Shown: in pieces, positions 27,993 through 36,255 of the stretch
How the letters are laid out: every line of letters starts with the position of its first letter
Numbering within the stretch: the stretch's first letter is position 1
NCBI RefSeq assembly: GCF_030345795.1
Contig: NZ_JAUALB010000001.1
Span: 548,501-612,500 of the forward strand
Length of the DNA stretch: 64,000 nucleotides
DNA from: Micromonospora sp. WMMA1363
Lineage (GTDB): Bacteria; Actinomycetota; Actinomycetes; Mycobacteriales; Micromonosporaceae
Reading direction: 5' to 3'
Program-made: the position numbers and the translations under genes
The notes under the pieces: model-generated
Told to the model about the DNA's origin: nothing
What the model saw: the letters and a program-made list of their open reading frames with translations, nothing else
Databases searched by the model: none

Positions 27993-30653
27993 TCACCGGG
28001 AGTCGGCGGTGTCGCCGGTCGGCCGCGCGGCGGCCCGGCCGGCGGCCAGCCGGGCGATCGGCAGCCGGTACGGCGAGCAGGAGACGTAGTCCAGCCCGAC
28101 CTCGGCGAAAAAGGCGATCGACTCCGGGTCGCCGCCGTGCTCCCCGCACACGCCGATCGTGAGGTCGGGGCGGGCCGCCCGCCCCTCGGCGACGGCGAGC
28201 CGGACCAGGCGCCCCACCCCGGCCGCGTCGACCGTCTCGAACGGGGAGACGGTGAGGATCCCGCGCTCCAGGTAGGTGCCGACGAACGAGGCCTCCACGT
28301 CGTCCCGGGAGAACGCCCAGGTGGTCTGGGTCAAATCGTTCGTGCCGAACGAGAAGAAGTGTGCTTCGCGGGCAAGGTCCCCGGCGGTCAGCGCCGCGCG
28401 GGGCGTCTCGACCATCGTGCCGACGGGGATGGGTGGGGCGTCCGGCACGGTGGCGAGGACCTCGTCGATCTCGGCGCGGACCGTGGCCAGTTCCCGAACG
28501 TCGTCGACCAGCGGCACCATGATCTCCGGCCGGGGATCACCCCCGTCGCGGGCCCGCTGCGCGGCGGCCTCGGCGAGCGCCCGGACCTGCATGGCGAACA
28601 GCCCGGGAAGGACCAGGCCGAGCCGCACGCCGCGCAGCCCGAGCATCGGGTTGGCCTCGTGCATCCGGCGGACGGCGGCCAGCAGGGTGGCGTCCCGTCC
28701 CGGGTCCTGGTCGAGCGCCTCCGCGCGGGCCACCAGCGCGGCCAGGTCGGACAGCGGTGGCAGGAACTCGTGTAGCGGTGGGTCGAGCAGCCGGACGGTC
28801 ACCGGCAGCCCGTCCATCGCGGCGAGGATCTCGACGAAGTCCGCCCGCTGCACGGGCAGCAGCGCGGTCAGGGTATCCGACCGTTCCGCCGGTCCGTCGG
28901 CGAGAATCAGCCGCTCCACCAGCTCCCGCCGCTCACCGAGGAACATGTGCTCGGTGCGGCACAGCCCGATCCCGGCCGCCCCGTGGGCGCGGGCCCGCGC
29001 CGCGTCGGCGGGCGTGTCGGCGTTGGCGCGCACGCCCACCCGACGTACCGCGTCGGCGTGCTGGAGCAGCCGGTCCACGGCCGCCACCAGCCGGTCGGAC
29101 TCCGGGGTCAGCTCACCGGCGAGGTATCGGGCGACGGGGGAGGGTGCCACCGGCACCGCGCCGGGGTAGACCGCGCCGGTGGTGCCGTCGATGGAGATCA
29201 CGTCGCCGGCCCGGAACACCCGGTCGCCGACGCTGAACTCGCCGCGTCCGGCGTCGATGCGCAGCGCCTCGGCCCCGCAGACGCAGGTCCGCCCCATGCC
29301 CCTGGCGACCACTGCGGCATGCGACGTCTTTCCACCGCGGGCGGTGAGCACGCCGGTCGCGGCGATCATGCCGGGCAGGTCGTCGGGGTTGGTCTCCTGC
29401 CGGACCAGGATCACCGGCACGTCCGCCGCGACCGCGGCCGCCGAGTCGAACACGACCGCGCCGACCGCGGCCCCTGGGGAAGCGCCGACTCCGGTGGTCA
29501 GCGGCGGCGGCGCTACCGACCGGTCGAAGGCCGGGAACATCAGCTGGGTCAGCTGCGCGCCGTCGACCCGGTGCAGCGCCTCGTCGATCGTGATCAACCC
29601 TTCGTCCACGAGCTGGGCGGCGATCGTGAACGCCGCGGCCGGGGTTCGCTTGCCGACCCGGGTCTGCAACATCCACAGCCGGCCCCGTTCGATGGTGAAC
29701 TCAACGTCGCACAGGTCCCGGTAGTGCCGCTCCAGGACGCTCATGATCCGCACCAGCTCGCCGAAGCTCGCCGGGTCGATCCGCTCCAACTCGGCCAGCG
29801 GCACCGTGTTGCGGATGCCGGCCACCACGTCCTCGCCCTGTGCGTCGGCGAGGTAGTCGCCGTACACGCCGGGCTCGCCGGTGGCTGGGTCGCGGGTGAA
29901 CGCCACACCGGTGCCCGAGTCCGCGCCAAGGTTCCCGAAGACCATCGCCATCACGTTGACCGCGGTGCCCAGGTCGTCCGGGATGTGCTCGCGCCGCCGG
30001 TAGAGCACCGCCCGTTCGGCGTTCCATGACTCGAAGACCGCGCGGATGGCCAGGTAGAGCTGCTCGTGCGGGGCCTGCGGGAAGTCGTGGCCGACGCGCG
30101 CGGCGTACACCTTCTTGTACGTGTCGACCAGCGCCCGCAGCGCCACCGCGTCCGGCCCCGCCGGCCCGGCCGCGGTGCGGACCACCGCCAGTTCCCGCTC
30201 GAAATACTCGGCCGGCACCCCGTGTACCGTCCGCCCGAACATCTGGATCAACCGACGGTACGAGTCCCAGGCGAAGCGTTCGTCGCCGGTCCGCGCGGCC
30301 AACCCCGCCACCGTGGCGTCGTTGAGGCCGATGTCGAGGATCGTCTCCATCATCCCGGGCATCGAGTACCGGCCGCCGGAGCGGACCGCGAGCAGCAGCG
30401 GGTCGTGCGGATCACCGAGTGGCCGGCCCAGCCGTACCTCGATCTCCCGCAGATGCGCGTTGACCTCGTCGAAGAGCCCGACCGGCGGTCGGCCGTCGGC
30501 GAGGTACGCCCGGCAGGCGTCGGTACTGACGGTGAAGCCGGGCGGCACCGGCAGCCCGAGCCGGGTCATCTCCGCCAGGTTTGCGCCCTTGCCGCCGAGC
30601 AGGTCGACCTTGCTTCGGTCACCCTCGATGAAGTCGTAGACGTATCGCGTCAT
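27993..30653 (-). CDS. ppdK: Pyruvate, phosphate dikinase
   Basis: It interconverts pyruvate + ATP + Pi and PEP + AMP + PPi. The protein is 886 residues, the normal size. The N-terminal ATP-grasp domain starts YDFIEGDRSKVDLLGGKGAN; the central swivelling domain has GGKTSHAAVVARGMGRTCVC with the phosphorylated His; the C-terminal TIM barrel has FGTNDLTQTTWAFSRDD and IGVCGEHGGDP with the catalytic Cys. ATG 30653 has GGAGGAGG about nine bases upstream; the longer frame to 31013 is spurious. A box GGGCCAGAGGTCCC at 30751-30764 lies about 104 bases upstream. In Streptomyces a ppdK belongs to the DevR/OsdR-linked dormancy cluster, which fits the neighbours here. Confidence 0.96.
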   Translation of the reverse strand: MTRYVYDFIEGDRSKVDLLGGKGANLAEMTRLGLPVPPGFTVSTDACRAYLADGRPPVGLFDEVNAHLREIEVRLGRPLGDPHDPLLLAVRSGGRYSMPGMMETILDIGLNDATVAGLAARTGDERFAWDSYRRLIQMFGRTVHGVPAEYFERELAVVRTAAGPAGPDAVALRALVDTYKKVYAARVGHDFPQAPHEQLYLAIRAVFESWNAERAVLYRRREHIPDDLGTAVNVMAMVFGNLGADSGTGVAFTRDPATGEPGVYGDYLADAQGEDVVAGIRNTVPLAELERIDPASFGELVRIMSVLERHYRDLCDVEFTIERGRLWMLQTRVGKRTPAAAFTIAAQLVDEGLITIDEALHRVDGAQLTQLMFPAFDRSVAPPPLTTGVGASPGAAVGAVVFDSAAAVAADVPVILVRQETNPDDLPGMIAATGVLTARGGKTSHAAVVARGMGRTCVCGAEALRIDAGRGEFSVGDRVFRAGDVISIDGTTGAVYPGAVPVAPSPVARYLAGELTPESDRLVAAVDRLLQHADAVRRVGVRANADTPADAARARAHGAAGIGLCRTEHMFLGERRELVERLILADGPAERSDTLTALLPVQRADFVEILAAMDGLPVTVRLLDPPLHEFLPPLSDLAALVARAEALDQDPGRDATLLAAVRRMHEANPMLGLRGVRLGLVLPGLFAMQVRALAEAAAQRARDGGDPRPEIMVPLVDDVRELATVRAEIDEVLATVPDAPPIPVGTMVETPRAALTAGDLAREAHFFSFGTNDLTQTTWAFSRDDVEASFVGTYLERGILTVSPFETVDAAGVGRLVRLAVAEGRAARPDLTIGVCGEHGGDPESIAFFAEVGLDYVSCSPYRLPIARLAAGRAAARPTGDTADSR

Positions 30654-30750
30654 GGTGAAGGCCTCCTCCACTACCGCCAGGAACGTCGTCCCCTTTCGTT
30701 GGTAGCCCTGGCCCGGGGTGCGCCGGCAGGGCCGGAGGCCGAGGTCGACC

Positions 30751-30764
30751 GGGCCAGAGGTCCC
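30751..30764. promoter_or_regulatory. DevR/OsdR-type box between ppdK and the GNAT gene
   Basis: GGGCCAGAGGTCCC, same GGGCC-N4-GGTCCC frame as the usp box. It sits about 104 bases before ppdK and 78 bases before the divergent GNAT gene, so it could act on either. Confidence 0.55.
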
Positions 30765-30798
30765 GGGTCCGGGCCGGACATACCTCGGGCCGGGCCGG

Positions 30799-30827
30799 TG
30801 GACGCCGCTGACGGCATGGCCTATCCT
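30799..30827 (+). promoter_or_regulatory. Leaderless promoter of the GNAT gene
   Basis: TGGACG 30799-30804 and TATCCT 30822-30827, spacer 17, with ATG eight bases after the -10. The mRNA would start at or next to the ATG. Confidence 0.6.
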
Positions 30828-30835
30828 CGACGTCG

Positions 30836-31333
30836 ATGACCGCCGACCTGCGCCTGCGCCCCGTCCACGACGGTGACCTGCCGCTGTTCTTCGCCCACCT
30901 GCAGGACGCCGAGGCCAACTGGATGGCCGCGTTCGGCCCGGCGGATCCGGGCGACCGAGTCGTGTTCGACGCGCACTGGCGTCGGGTCCGCGACGACCCG
31001 GCCGTGGTGCCACGCACGGTGGTCGTCGGCGGTGACGTGGTCGGACACGTGATCGCGTTCCCGGCCGGCGACTGCACCGAGGTCAGCTACTGGATCGACC
31101 CGCGCCGCTGGGGTCGGGGGTACGCCACCGGCGCGCTCACCGAACTGCTCGCCGAGGTGTCGCACCGGCCGGTGCACGCCCGCGTAGCCAAGGACAACCG
31201 TGCCTCGCTCGCCGTGCTACGCAAGTGCGGCTTCGTCGTCACCGGCGAGGACCGCGGGTACGCTCAGGGGCGCGGCGCCGAGGTGGCGGAGTGGGTCCTG
31301 GAACTCTCCGGGCCGGCCCCGCTAGCGGCCTGA
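30836..31333 (+). CDS. GNAT-family N-acetyltransferase
   Basis: The protein is 165 residues of the RimJ/RimL-like GNAT type. LRLRPVHDGDLPLFFAHLQD opens the fold. SYWIDPRRWGRGYATGALTE carries the acetyl-CoA loop (R-G-x-G-x-A with W-G-R-G-Y-A). NRASLAVLRKCGFVVTGED is the C-terminal motif. Substrate unknown. ATG 30836 follows a leaderless promoter. The next gene starts 26 bases later with its own leaderless -10. Confidence 0.9.
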   Translation: MTADLRLRPVHDGDLPLFFAHLQDAEANWMAAFGPADPGDRVVFDAHWRRVRDDPAVVPRTVVVGGDVVGHVIAFPAGDCTEVSYWIDPRRWGRGYATGALTELLAEVSHRPVHARVAKDNRASLAVLRKCGFVVTGEDRGYAQGRGAEVAEWVLELSGPAPLAA

Positions 31334-31359
31334 CCTGGGCAGGCACTACCCTCGCCGGA

Positions 31360-31983
31360 GTGAACTGGCTGGAATTGATTGGCTGGACCGGCTCTGCGGT
31401 GCTGGTCTGGTCGTTGCTGCAGACCCGCATCCTCCGGCTGCGCGCGGTGAACCTGCTCGGCTGCCTCATCCTCATCGGGTACAACGTCGCGATTCAGGTG
31501 TGGCCGATGGTCGGACTGAACGTGGTGCTTGCGGTGATCAACGTGTGGTATCTGCGCCGCATGCTGGCGACCCGCCACGACGAGGCCACCTACCAGGTGG
31601 TCGAGGTGGGCGTCGACGACCAGTTCCTGGCCCACACGCTCCAGGTGCACGCCGCGGAGATCGCTCGCTTCAACCCCGGTTTCGCGCTGCGGTCGGAGGG
31701 GGAGCGGTCCGCGTTCGTCGTCATGAAGTCCGACGAGGTGGTCGGGGTGGTGCTGTCCCACGCCGAGCCCGGTGGCGTCGCCCAGGTCGATCTCGACTAC
31801 GTGACCCGCAGGTTCCGCGACTTCACCCCCGGCGAGTTCGTGTTCCGGCGCAGCCGGCTCTTCACCGACCGCGGGTTCCGTCGGGTGGTCAGCCCACCCG
31901 GCATGGTCGCCCCCTACTACCACCGGCTCGGCTTCCGCCGGCAGGGCGACGCGTACGTGCTGGATTTGCCCGCCACCGTGTAG
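31360..31983 (+). CDS. Membrane protein, YgjV-like N-terminus with acyltransferase-like tail
   Basis: The protein is 207 residues. Three hydrophobic segments fill residues 3-68 (WLELIGWTGSAVLVWSLLQT and VGLNVVLAVINVWYLRRML), as in YgjV-type inner membrane proteins. After residue 80 a soluble domain follows with FVVMKSDEVVGVVLSH and PPGMVAPYYHRLGFRRQGDA, which looks like a GNAT fold (YYxRLGF near the end). GTG 31360 lies seven bases after TACCCT 31347-31352, a leaderless arrangement. Function unknown; the fusion suggests a membrane-tethered acyltransferase. Confidence 0.6.
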   Translation: MNWLELIGWTGSAVLVWSLLQTRILRLRAVNLLGCLILIGYNVAIQVWPMVGLNVVLAVINVWYLRRMLATRHDEATYQVVEVGVDDQFLAHTLQVHAAEIARFNPGFALRSEGERSAFVVMKSDEVVGVVLSHAEPGGVAQVDLDYVTRRFRDFTPGEFVFRRSRLFTDRGFRRVVSPPGMVAPYYHRLGFRRQGDAYVLDLPATV

Positions 31984-32153
31984 CGGATTCCACAACGACG
32001 GCAACGGACCTCGCCACCTCGCCTACCGGGAGGACGTCGTATGCCGGCCGAAAGCCCAGCCGCCGAGCCGCCTGGGCGGGGCGTCGCAACCGGGTTGATC
32101 GATGCCGTGTGGACAGGTCACCACGGCGGATGGCGCTTTGCGCGGCCCGGACC

Positions 32154-32159
32154 TAAGCT
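32154..32159 (+). promoter_or_regulatory. -10 element of a leaderless transcript before lhgO
   Basis: TAAGCT lies seven bases before ATG 32167; TGGCGC 32131-32136 is a weak -35 at 17 bases. It would drive the 22-codon ORF and lhgO together. Confidence 0.4.
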
Positions 32160-32166
32160 CGCCCCC

Positions 32167-32235
32167 ATGATTGTCTCCAGGAAGCCGGCGGCCTCCGTCC
32201 GTGCGCGTCTCCGGCCGCAGCCACCCAGGCACTGA
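32167..32235 (+). CDS. 22-residue leader ORF before lhgO
   Basis: ATG 32167 to TGA 32233-32235. The peptide opens MIVSRKPAASVRARLRP and is rich in Arg and Pro (five Arg, five Pro). The stop is three bases before the lhgO GTG, and lhgO has no ribosome-binding site of its own, so the ORF probably delivers ribosomes to lhgO or senses translation speed on Arg/Pro codons. No known leader family is recognised. Confidence 0.45.
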   Translation: MIVSRKPAASVRARLRPQPPRH

Positions 32236-32238
32236 CCC

Positions 32239-33447
32239 GTGGCAGAACGCATTGGCGTGATCGGCGGTGGAATCGTCGGTCTGGCGGTCGCCCGCGAACT
32301 GGCCGCGACCGCGGAGGTGGTCGTGGTGGAGAAGGAAGGCGAGGTCGCGCGGCACCAGACCGGGCACAACAGCGGTGTCGCCCATGCCGGTCTCTACTAC
32401 CCGCCCGGTTCCTTGAAGGCCGAGCTGTGCCGGCGCGGGCGCGAACTGCTGTCCGCCTACTGCCGCGAGCGGGGACTGCCGTATCTCGAGTGCGGTAAGT
32501 TGCTGATCGCCCGCGACGAGCGGGAAGTGCGCGCACTGCGGGAGATCGAGCGCCGCGCCCAGGCGAACCAGGTACCCGGCCTCCGCTGGCTGGAGGGTTC
32601 GGAGATTCCGTCCGTCGAGCCGCACGCCCACGGGCTGGCGGCACTGCACTCACCGAAGACCGCCATCGTCGACTTCCCGGCCGTCGCCCGGGCCCTGGCC
32701 GACGACGTGTGCGCGGCCGGCGGTGAGGTCCGGCTCAGCTTCGCGGTCACCGGGATCCGGACCGACCGCTCGCCCGGGCGTGCGCCAGAGGTACTCGTAC
32801 GTGCTTCGGACGGCGCGGAGCTCAGGGTGGACCGGCTCGTCGTCTGCGCCGGGCTGCAGTCGGACCGGATGAGTCGCCTGGCCGGCGACGAGCCCGGTCC
32901 GGCGATCGTGCCGTTCCGCGGCGAGTACTACCGACTGCGGGCCGACAAGAACCACCTCGTGCGAGGCATGATCTACCCGGTGCCGGATCCCCGCTACCCG
33001 TTCCTCGGCGTCCACCTGACCCGGACGGTCGGTGGCGACGTCGAGGTGGGCCCGAACGCGGTGCTGGCGCTGGCACGGGAGGACTACGACGGACGCACCG
33101 TCAACGTTCGCGACGTGTGGGAGACGGTCCGCTGGCGCGGCTTCCGGCGGTTGGCCCGACAGCACTGGCGGGCCGGTGTGCGCGAGCTCCACGGCAGTCT
33201 GTCCCGGCGGGCCTTCGCCGCCGCGGCGGCGACCTACGTGCGCGGACTCACCCCAGCGGACGTCGAGCGGGCAGGAGTCGGTGTCCGCGCCCAGGCGGTC
33301 GACGTGGACGGATCCATGGTGGACGATTTCCGGATCCATCACCTCGGTCCGGTGGTCGCTGTTCGCAACGCACCATCCCCCGCAGCCACCTCCGCCCTTG
33401 CCATCGGCCCGTACATCGCCGACCGGGTGGCCGGCAGTCGTTCGTGA
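32239..33447 (+). CDS. lhgO: L-2-hydroxyglutarate oxidase
   Basis: FAD enzyme oxidising L-2-hydroxyglutarate to 2-oxoglutarate, passing electrons onward, often to the membrane quinone pool. The protein is 402 residues, the YgaF/LhgO length. IGVIGGGIVGLAVARELAA is the dinucleotide-binding loop; HQTGHNSGVAHAGLYYPPGS, PFRGEYYRL and GAPYI-like SALAIGPYIADRV close to the C-terminus are family features. GTG 32239 follows a coupled 22-codon ORF. The next gene is 33 bases downstream. Confidence 0.9.
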   Translation: MAERIGVIGGGIVGLAVARELAATAEVVVVEKEGEVARHQTGHNSGVAHAGLYYPPGSLKAELCRRGRELLSAYCRERGLPYLECGKLLIARDEREVRALREIERRAQANQVPGLRWLEGSEIPSVEPHAHGLAALHSPKTAIVDFPAVARALADDVCAAGGEVRLSFAVTGIRTDRSPGRAPEVLVRASDGAELRVDRLVVCAGLQSDRMSRLAGDEPGPAIVPFRGEYYRLRADKNHLVRGMIYPVPDPRYPFLGVHLTRTVGGDVEVGPNAVLALAREDYDGRTVNVRDVWETVRWRGFRRLARQHWRAGVRELHGSLSRRAFAAAAATYVRGLTPADVERAGVGVRAQAVDVDGSMVDDFRIHHLGPVVAVRNAPSPAATSALAIGPYIADRVAGSRS

Positions 33448-33480
33448 GGCAGTCCCCGTCGTTTCAGGCACAGGAGAGCC

Positions 33481-34146
33481 ATGACCGACCGCAGCGTGAT
33501 CAACATTCTGTTCCACGGGATTGGTACGCCGCGCCGTGAGCTGGAGCCGGGTGAGGGTCGTTACTGGGTGAGCGTTGACCGGTTCCACGCGATCCTCGAC
33601 GAGGTCGTCTCCTGGCCCCAGGTGCGACTCAGCTTCGACGACGGCAACGCCTCGGACCTCGAGGTGGGGCTACCCGCCCTGCTCGACCGGCAGGTGAGGG
33701 CCACCTTTTTCATCATCGCCGGCCGGTTGGGTGAGCCCGGCAGCGTGGACGACGACGGTGTCCGGGAACTAGGGCGGCACGGGATGCCGGTGGGCAGTCA
33801 CGGCATGTGGCACCGTCCGTGGCGTGGCCTCACCCGCGAGGAGGCTACCGAGGAGTTCCACACGGCTCGGGACCGGCTCGCCGAGCTTGTCGGCGAGCCG
33901 GTCGACCAGGCCGCCTGCCCCCTCGGCCGGTATGATCGCGCGGTCCTCTCCCGGTTGAGGGCAGCGGGCTACACGCGGGTCTTCACCAGCGATCGGCGTC
34001 CGGCCCGGGCCGGCGCGTGGCTGCAGCCGCGGTACAGCGTCCGGGCGGAGGACACCGCCGAGAGCTTGCGCGACATCGTCTTCGGGCCGGGGCTGCTCGG
34101 CCGGGCCCGCTCCAGCGCGGTGGGGCTGGTCAAGCGCTGGCGTTAG
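33481..34146 (+). CDS. Polysaccharide deacetylase (NodB-type) family protein
   Basis: The protein is 221 residues. VRLSFDDGNASDLEVGLPAL holds the NodB Asp-Asp pair, and GSHGMWHRPW carries the His-x-x-x-His metal ligands. ATFFIIAGRLGEPG is the strand typical of carbohydrate esterase family 4. No signal peptide is seen, so it may act in the cytoplasm on precursors or be an atypical secreted form. ACAGGAGAG precedes ATG 33481. It lies at the edge of the surface-glycan locus and ends at a strong terminator. Confidence 0.85.
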   Translation: MTDRSVINILFHGIGTPRRELEPGEGRYWVSVDRFHAILDEVVSWPQVRLSFDDGNASDLEVGLPALLDRQVRATFFIIAGRLGEPGSVDDDGVRELGRHGMPVGSHGMWHRPWRGLTREEATEEFHTARDRLAELVGEPVDQAACPLGRYDRAVLSRLRAAGYTRVFTSDRRPARAGAWLQPRYSVRAEDTAESLRDIVFGPGLLGRARSSAVGLVKRWR

Positions 34147-34152
34147 CGCGCC

Positions 34153-34188
34153 GAGTCGACGTTCCGGCGCGAGCCGGGACGTCGACTC
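34153..34188. terminator. Bidirectional terminator between deacetylase and glycosyltransferase genes
   Basis: GAGTCGACGT 34153-34162 pairs with ACGTCGACTC 34179-34188; the stem continues inward for six more pairs (one G-T) to a GCGA tetraloop at 34169-34172. The genes are convergent, and the GT2 stop codon overlaps its edge. Confidence 0.75.
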
Positions 34189-35149
34189 ACGGCCTGGCGC
34201 CGATCGCGGGCCGCCGGTCGCCGGGCGGGCCGGGTACCTCCCGCAGCGTCGCCGGGCTCAACAGGCCCTTCACCGCTGCCCGGCTGGTCGGGCTGCCCAG
34301 GGCGGCCCGACTGAGTTCCCGCAGCAGGATCGCCGCCCAGTACGCGGCTGTGGCCGGCCGTCCGTGCCGGCGCCGGTAGAGGCGCACCTTGTTGAGGGTC
34401 AGCAGCCGCCACAGCCAGGGCGCCGCCCGCGAGTCACCGCCGATGTGGGTGGCGTGGGCGGCGGGGGCCAGCCGGGTCTTGAAGCCGGCGTCGCGGGCCC
34501 GCAGTGCGAAGTCCGTCTCCTCCGAGTAGAGGAAGAACGACTCGTCCCATGGCGCGCATGCCGCCCAGCAGCGCCCGCCAATCAGCATGGCGGAGCCGAC
34601 CGCCCAGTCCGACGACGTTTCCCGCCCGTACGTGTCGGGGTCGGTGACCGTTTCGCCGAGTAACGGGAAGCGGCCCGCCCGTTCGGCGCCGAGGAAGGCG
34701 TCACCGAGCGTACGCAGCACGGTGGGCTCACGTCGCAGGGTGTGCTCGGGGGTGCCGTCCGCCATGGTCACCAGGGGCACCACGATTCCGCCGTCGCCGC
34801 GGTGCAGCAGGTCGAGCAGGAGCCGGCCGCAGCCCGGCGCGAGCCGGATGTCCGGGTTGAGAATGAACACCGCGGTGAAGGGTTCCGCGGCGGCCACGGC
34901 CGCGTTGATGCCGGCCGAGTAGCCGCCGTTGCGGCCGGTCTCGACGACGCGCGCGTCGGGCATGAGCCGTCGGACCAGGCCGGCGGTACCGTCCGATGAG
35001 TTGTTGTCGGCCACCGTGAGATGCCAGCGCACGCCGGCGAGCCCGGGGCCGAGGGAGTCCAGCAGATCCGGTACGACGGCAGCGCTGTTGTAGGTGACGA
35101 CGATGACGGCGACGAGATCGTCGGACCCGGGTACCGGCGCGGTGGTCAC
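34187..35149 (-). CDS. Glycosyltransferase family 2 (rhamnosyltransferase-like)
   Basis: The protein is 320 residues of GT-A fold. VAVIVVTYNSAAVVPDLLDS opens the domain, TVADNNSSDGTAGLVRR follows, and AVFILNPDIRLAPGCGRLLL carries the NPD (DXD-like) metal motif. FLYSEETDFALRARDAG is typical of rhamnosyl/WcaA-like enzymes. It likely adds a sugar to the lipid-linked repeat unit at the inner membrane face. ATG overlaps the stop of the GT upstream. Last gene of a three-GT operon on the minus strand. Confidence 0.9.
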   Translation of the reverse strand: MTTAPVPGSDDLVAVIVVTYNSAAVVPDLLDSLGPGLAGVRWHLTVADNNSSDGTAGLVRRLMPDARVVETGRNGGYSAGINAAVAAAEPFTAVFILNPDIRLAPGCGRLLLDLLHRGDGGIVVPLVTMADGTPEHTLRREPTVLRTLGDAFLGAERAGRFPLLGETVTDPDTYGRETSSDWAVGSAMLIGGRCWAACAPWDESFFLYSEETDFALRARDAGFKTRLAPAAHATHIGGDSRAAPWLWRLLTLNKVRLYRRRHGRPATAAYWAAILLRELSRAALGSPTSRAAVKGLLSPATLREVPGPPGDRRPAIGARP

Positions 35150-36255
35150 GTAGTCTGCGCTCCTCGTGCGGACCGGTCGGGCGCCGCGGGGTTGCGGTAG
35201 GTCTGGTAGATGCTGGCGAGGTCGGCCCGCAGGCCGTCCGCATGGTATTCCGAGCGGATCCGTTCGGCCGCCGCGTGTCCGGCTGCCACGAGCGTCGAAG
35301 GATCCTCCTGGTAGCGCCGTAGTGCCCGCTCGACGGCGACGGCGTACCCCAGCAGGTCACCCTCGGCGACCGGTGCGCAGTACCGGGGGTCGAAGAAGTC
35401 CCGCCCGGCGAGGCCGGTGAAGCCGACGACGTAGGCGCCGCTCGCCATCGCCTCGGCCGGCGGCAGGCCGAACCCCTCACGTTCGCTGAAGCTGAGGAAG
35501 ACCGCGCAACTCCGCAGCGCCTCAGCGGTCTGCGCCTCGGTCAGCCCGTCGATCGGCACGAGTTCCCAACCGGCCAGCACGCCGCGGGATCGCAGGATGT
35601 GCAGCAGCTGCTCCTGCTCGGCGGCGCGGCGGCGGGGCATGTGACCGATCCGTGGGGCGGCCGGGCGTGCCGGCGGGTGGAATACCTGCGCGTCGACCAC
35701 CACCCGGGCCAGGTGCACGTCGAGGTCAGGGAAGGCGTGGCGAAGCAGTGCGGCGTTGTCCCGGGAGACCGTGACCAGCGCCTCGATGCCGGGGCAGTCC
35801 CGGTACGGGGCGCCGGCCGCGGTGCCGTCGACGGGCACCTCGGCGAAGGTGTGGTAGGCGTTCTGGTTGAAGACCAGCTTCCGGACGGGCGCGGGCAGCC
35901 GGTCCAGCCCCGGGCCGAAGTACTCGGGCACCACCAACAGGTCGGACGGACCGAGCGTCACGTCCCCGGCTGCGGCCACCCGGGTGTCGTTGGCGAACCA
36001 CTCGGCTCGGAAGCCCGGCCGGGCGTGCAGCACCGCGGCGGGGATTCCCGACTCGTTGAGGAGGTCCACGTGGCGGTAGAGGTTGCGGATGCCGCCACTG
36101 GGCTTGTCATCGTCGGGGCTGAGGTAGTAGACGACGCCCGGTCCGGGGCGGCTCTCGTCGTACCGCACCGGCGGGGGAGTGCGTCGCCGTAGTTCCCGCG
36201 CGTGACCGATCCGCCGGAGTCGGTCCTGGCCCGCCCGCTTCACCGCGGCGATCAC
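35146..36255 (-). CDS. Glycosyltransferase, GT-B fold
   Basis: The protein is 369 residues. VVYYLSPDDDKPSGGIRNLY is an N-terminal Rossmann start, and SEREGFGLPPAEAMASGAYV is the donor-binding E-x7-E motif region. It is similar to glycosyltransferases annotated as WsaF-like or GT4, though the acceptor is unknown. It overlaps the next gene by ATGA on both sides. It works with the neighbours in building the polysaccharide. Confidence 0.85.
   Translation of the reverse strand: MIAAVKRAGQDRLRRIGHARELRRRTPPPVRYDESRPGPGVVYYLSPDDDKPSGGIRNLYRHVDLLNESGIPAAVLHARPGFRAEWFANDTRVAAAGDVTLGPSDLLVVPEYFGPGLDRLPAPVRKLVFNQNAYHTFAEVPVDGTAAGAPYRDCPGIEALVTVSRDNAALLRHAFPDLDVHLARVVVDAQVFHPPARPAAPRIGHMPRRRAAEQEQLLHILRSRGVLAGWELVPIDGLTEAQTAEALRSCAVFLSFSEREGFGLPPAEAMASGAYVVGFTGLAGRDFFDPRYCAPVAEGDLLGYAVAVERALRRYQEDPSTLVAAGHAAAERIRSEYHADGLRADLASIYQTYRNPAAPDRSARGAQTT

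Noticed and set aside
30654..31013. Longer start for ppdK at 31013
   Set aside because: The 120 extra codons run through the divergent GNAT gene and promoter; ATG 30653 has GGAGGAGG and the family N-terminus.
31984..32153. Small frames upstream of the lhgO leader (for example minus-strand RRLGFRPAYDV)
   Set aside because: A faint likeness to epimerase C-termini was noticed but is too short to support a call.
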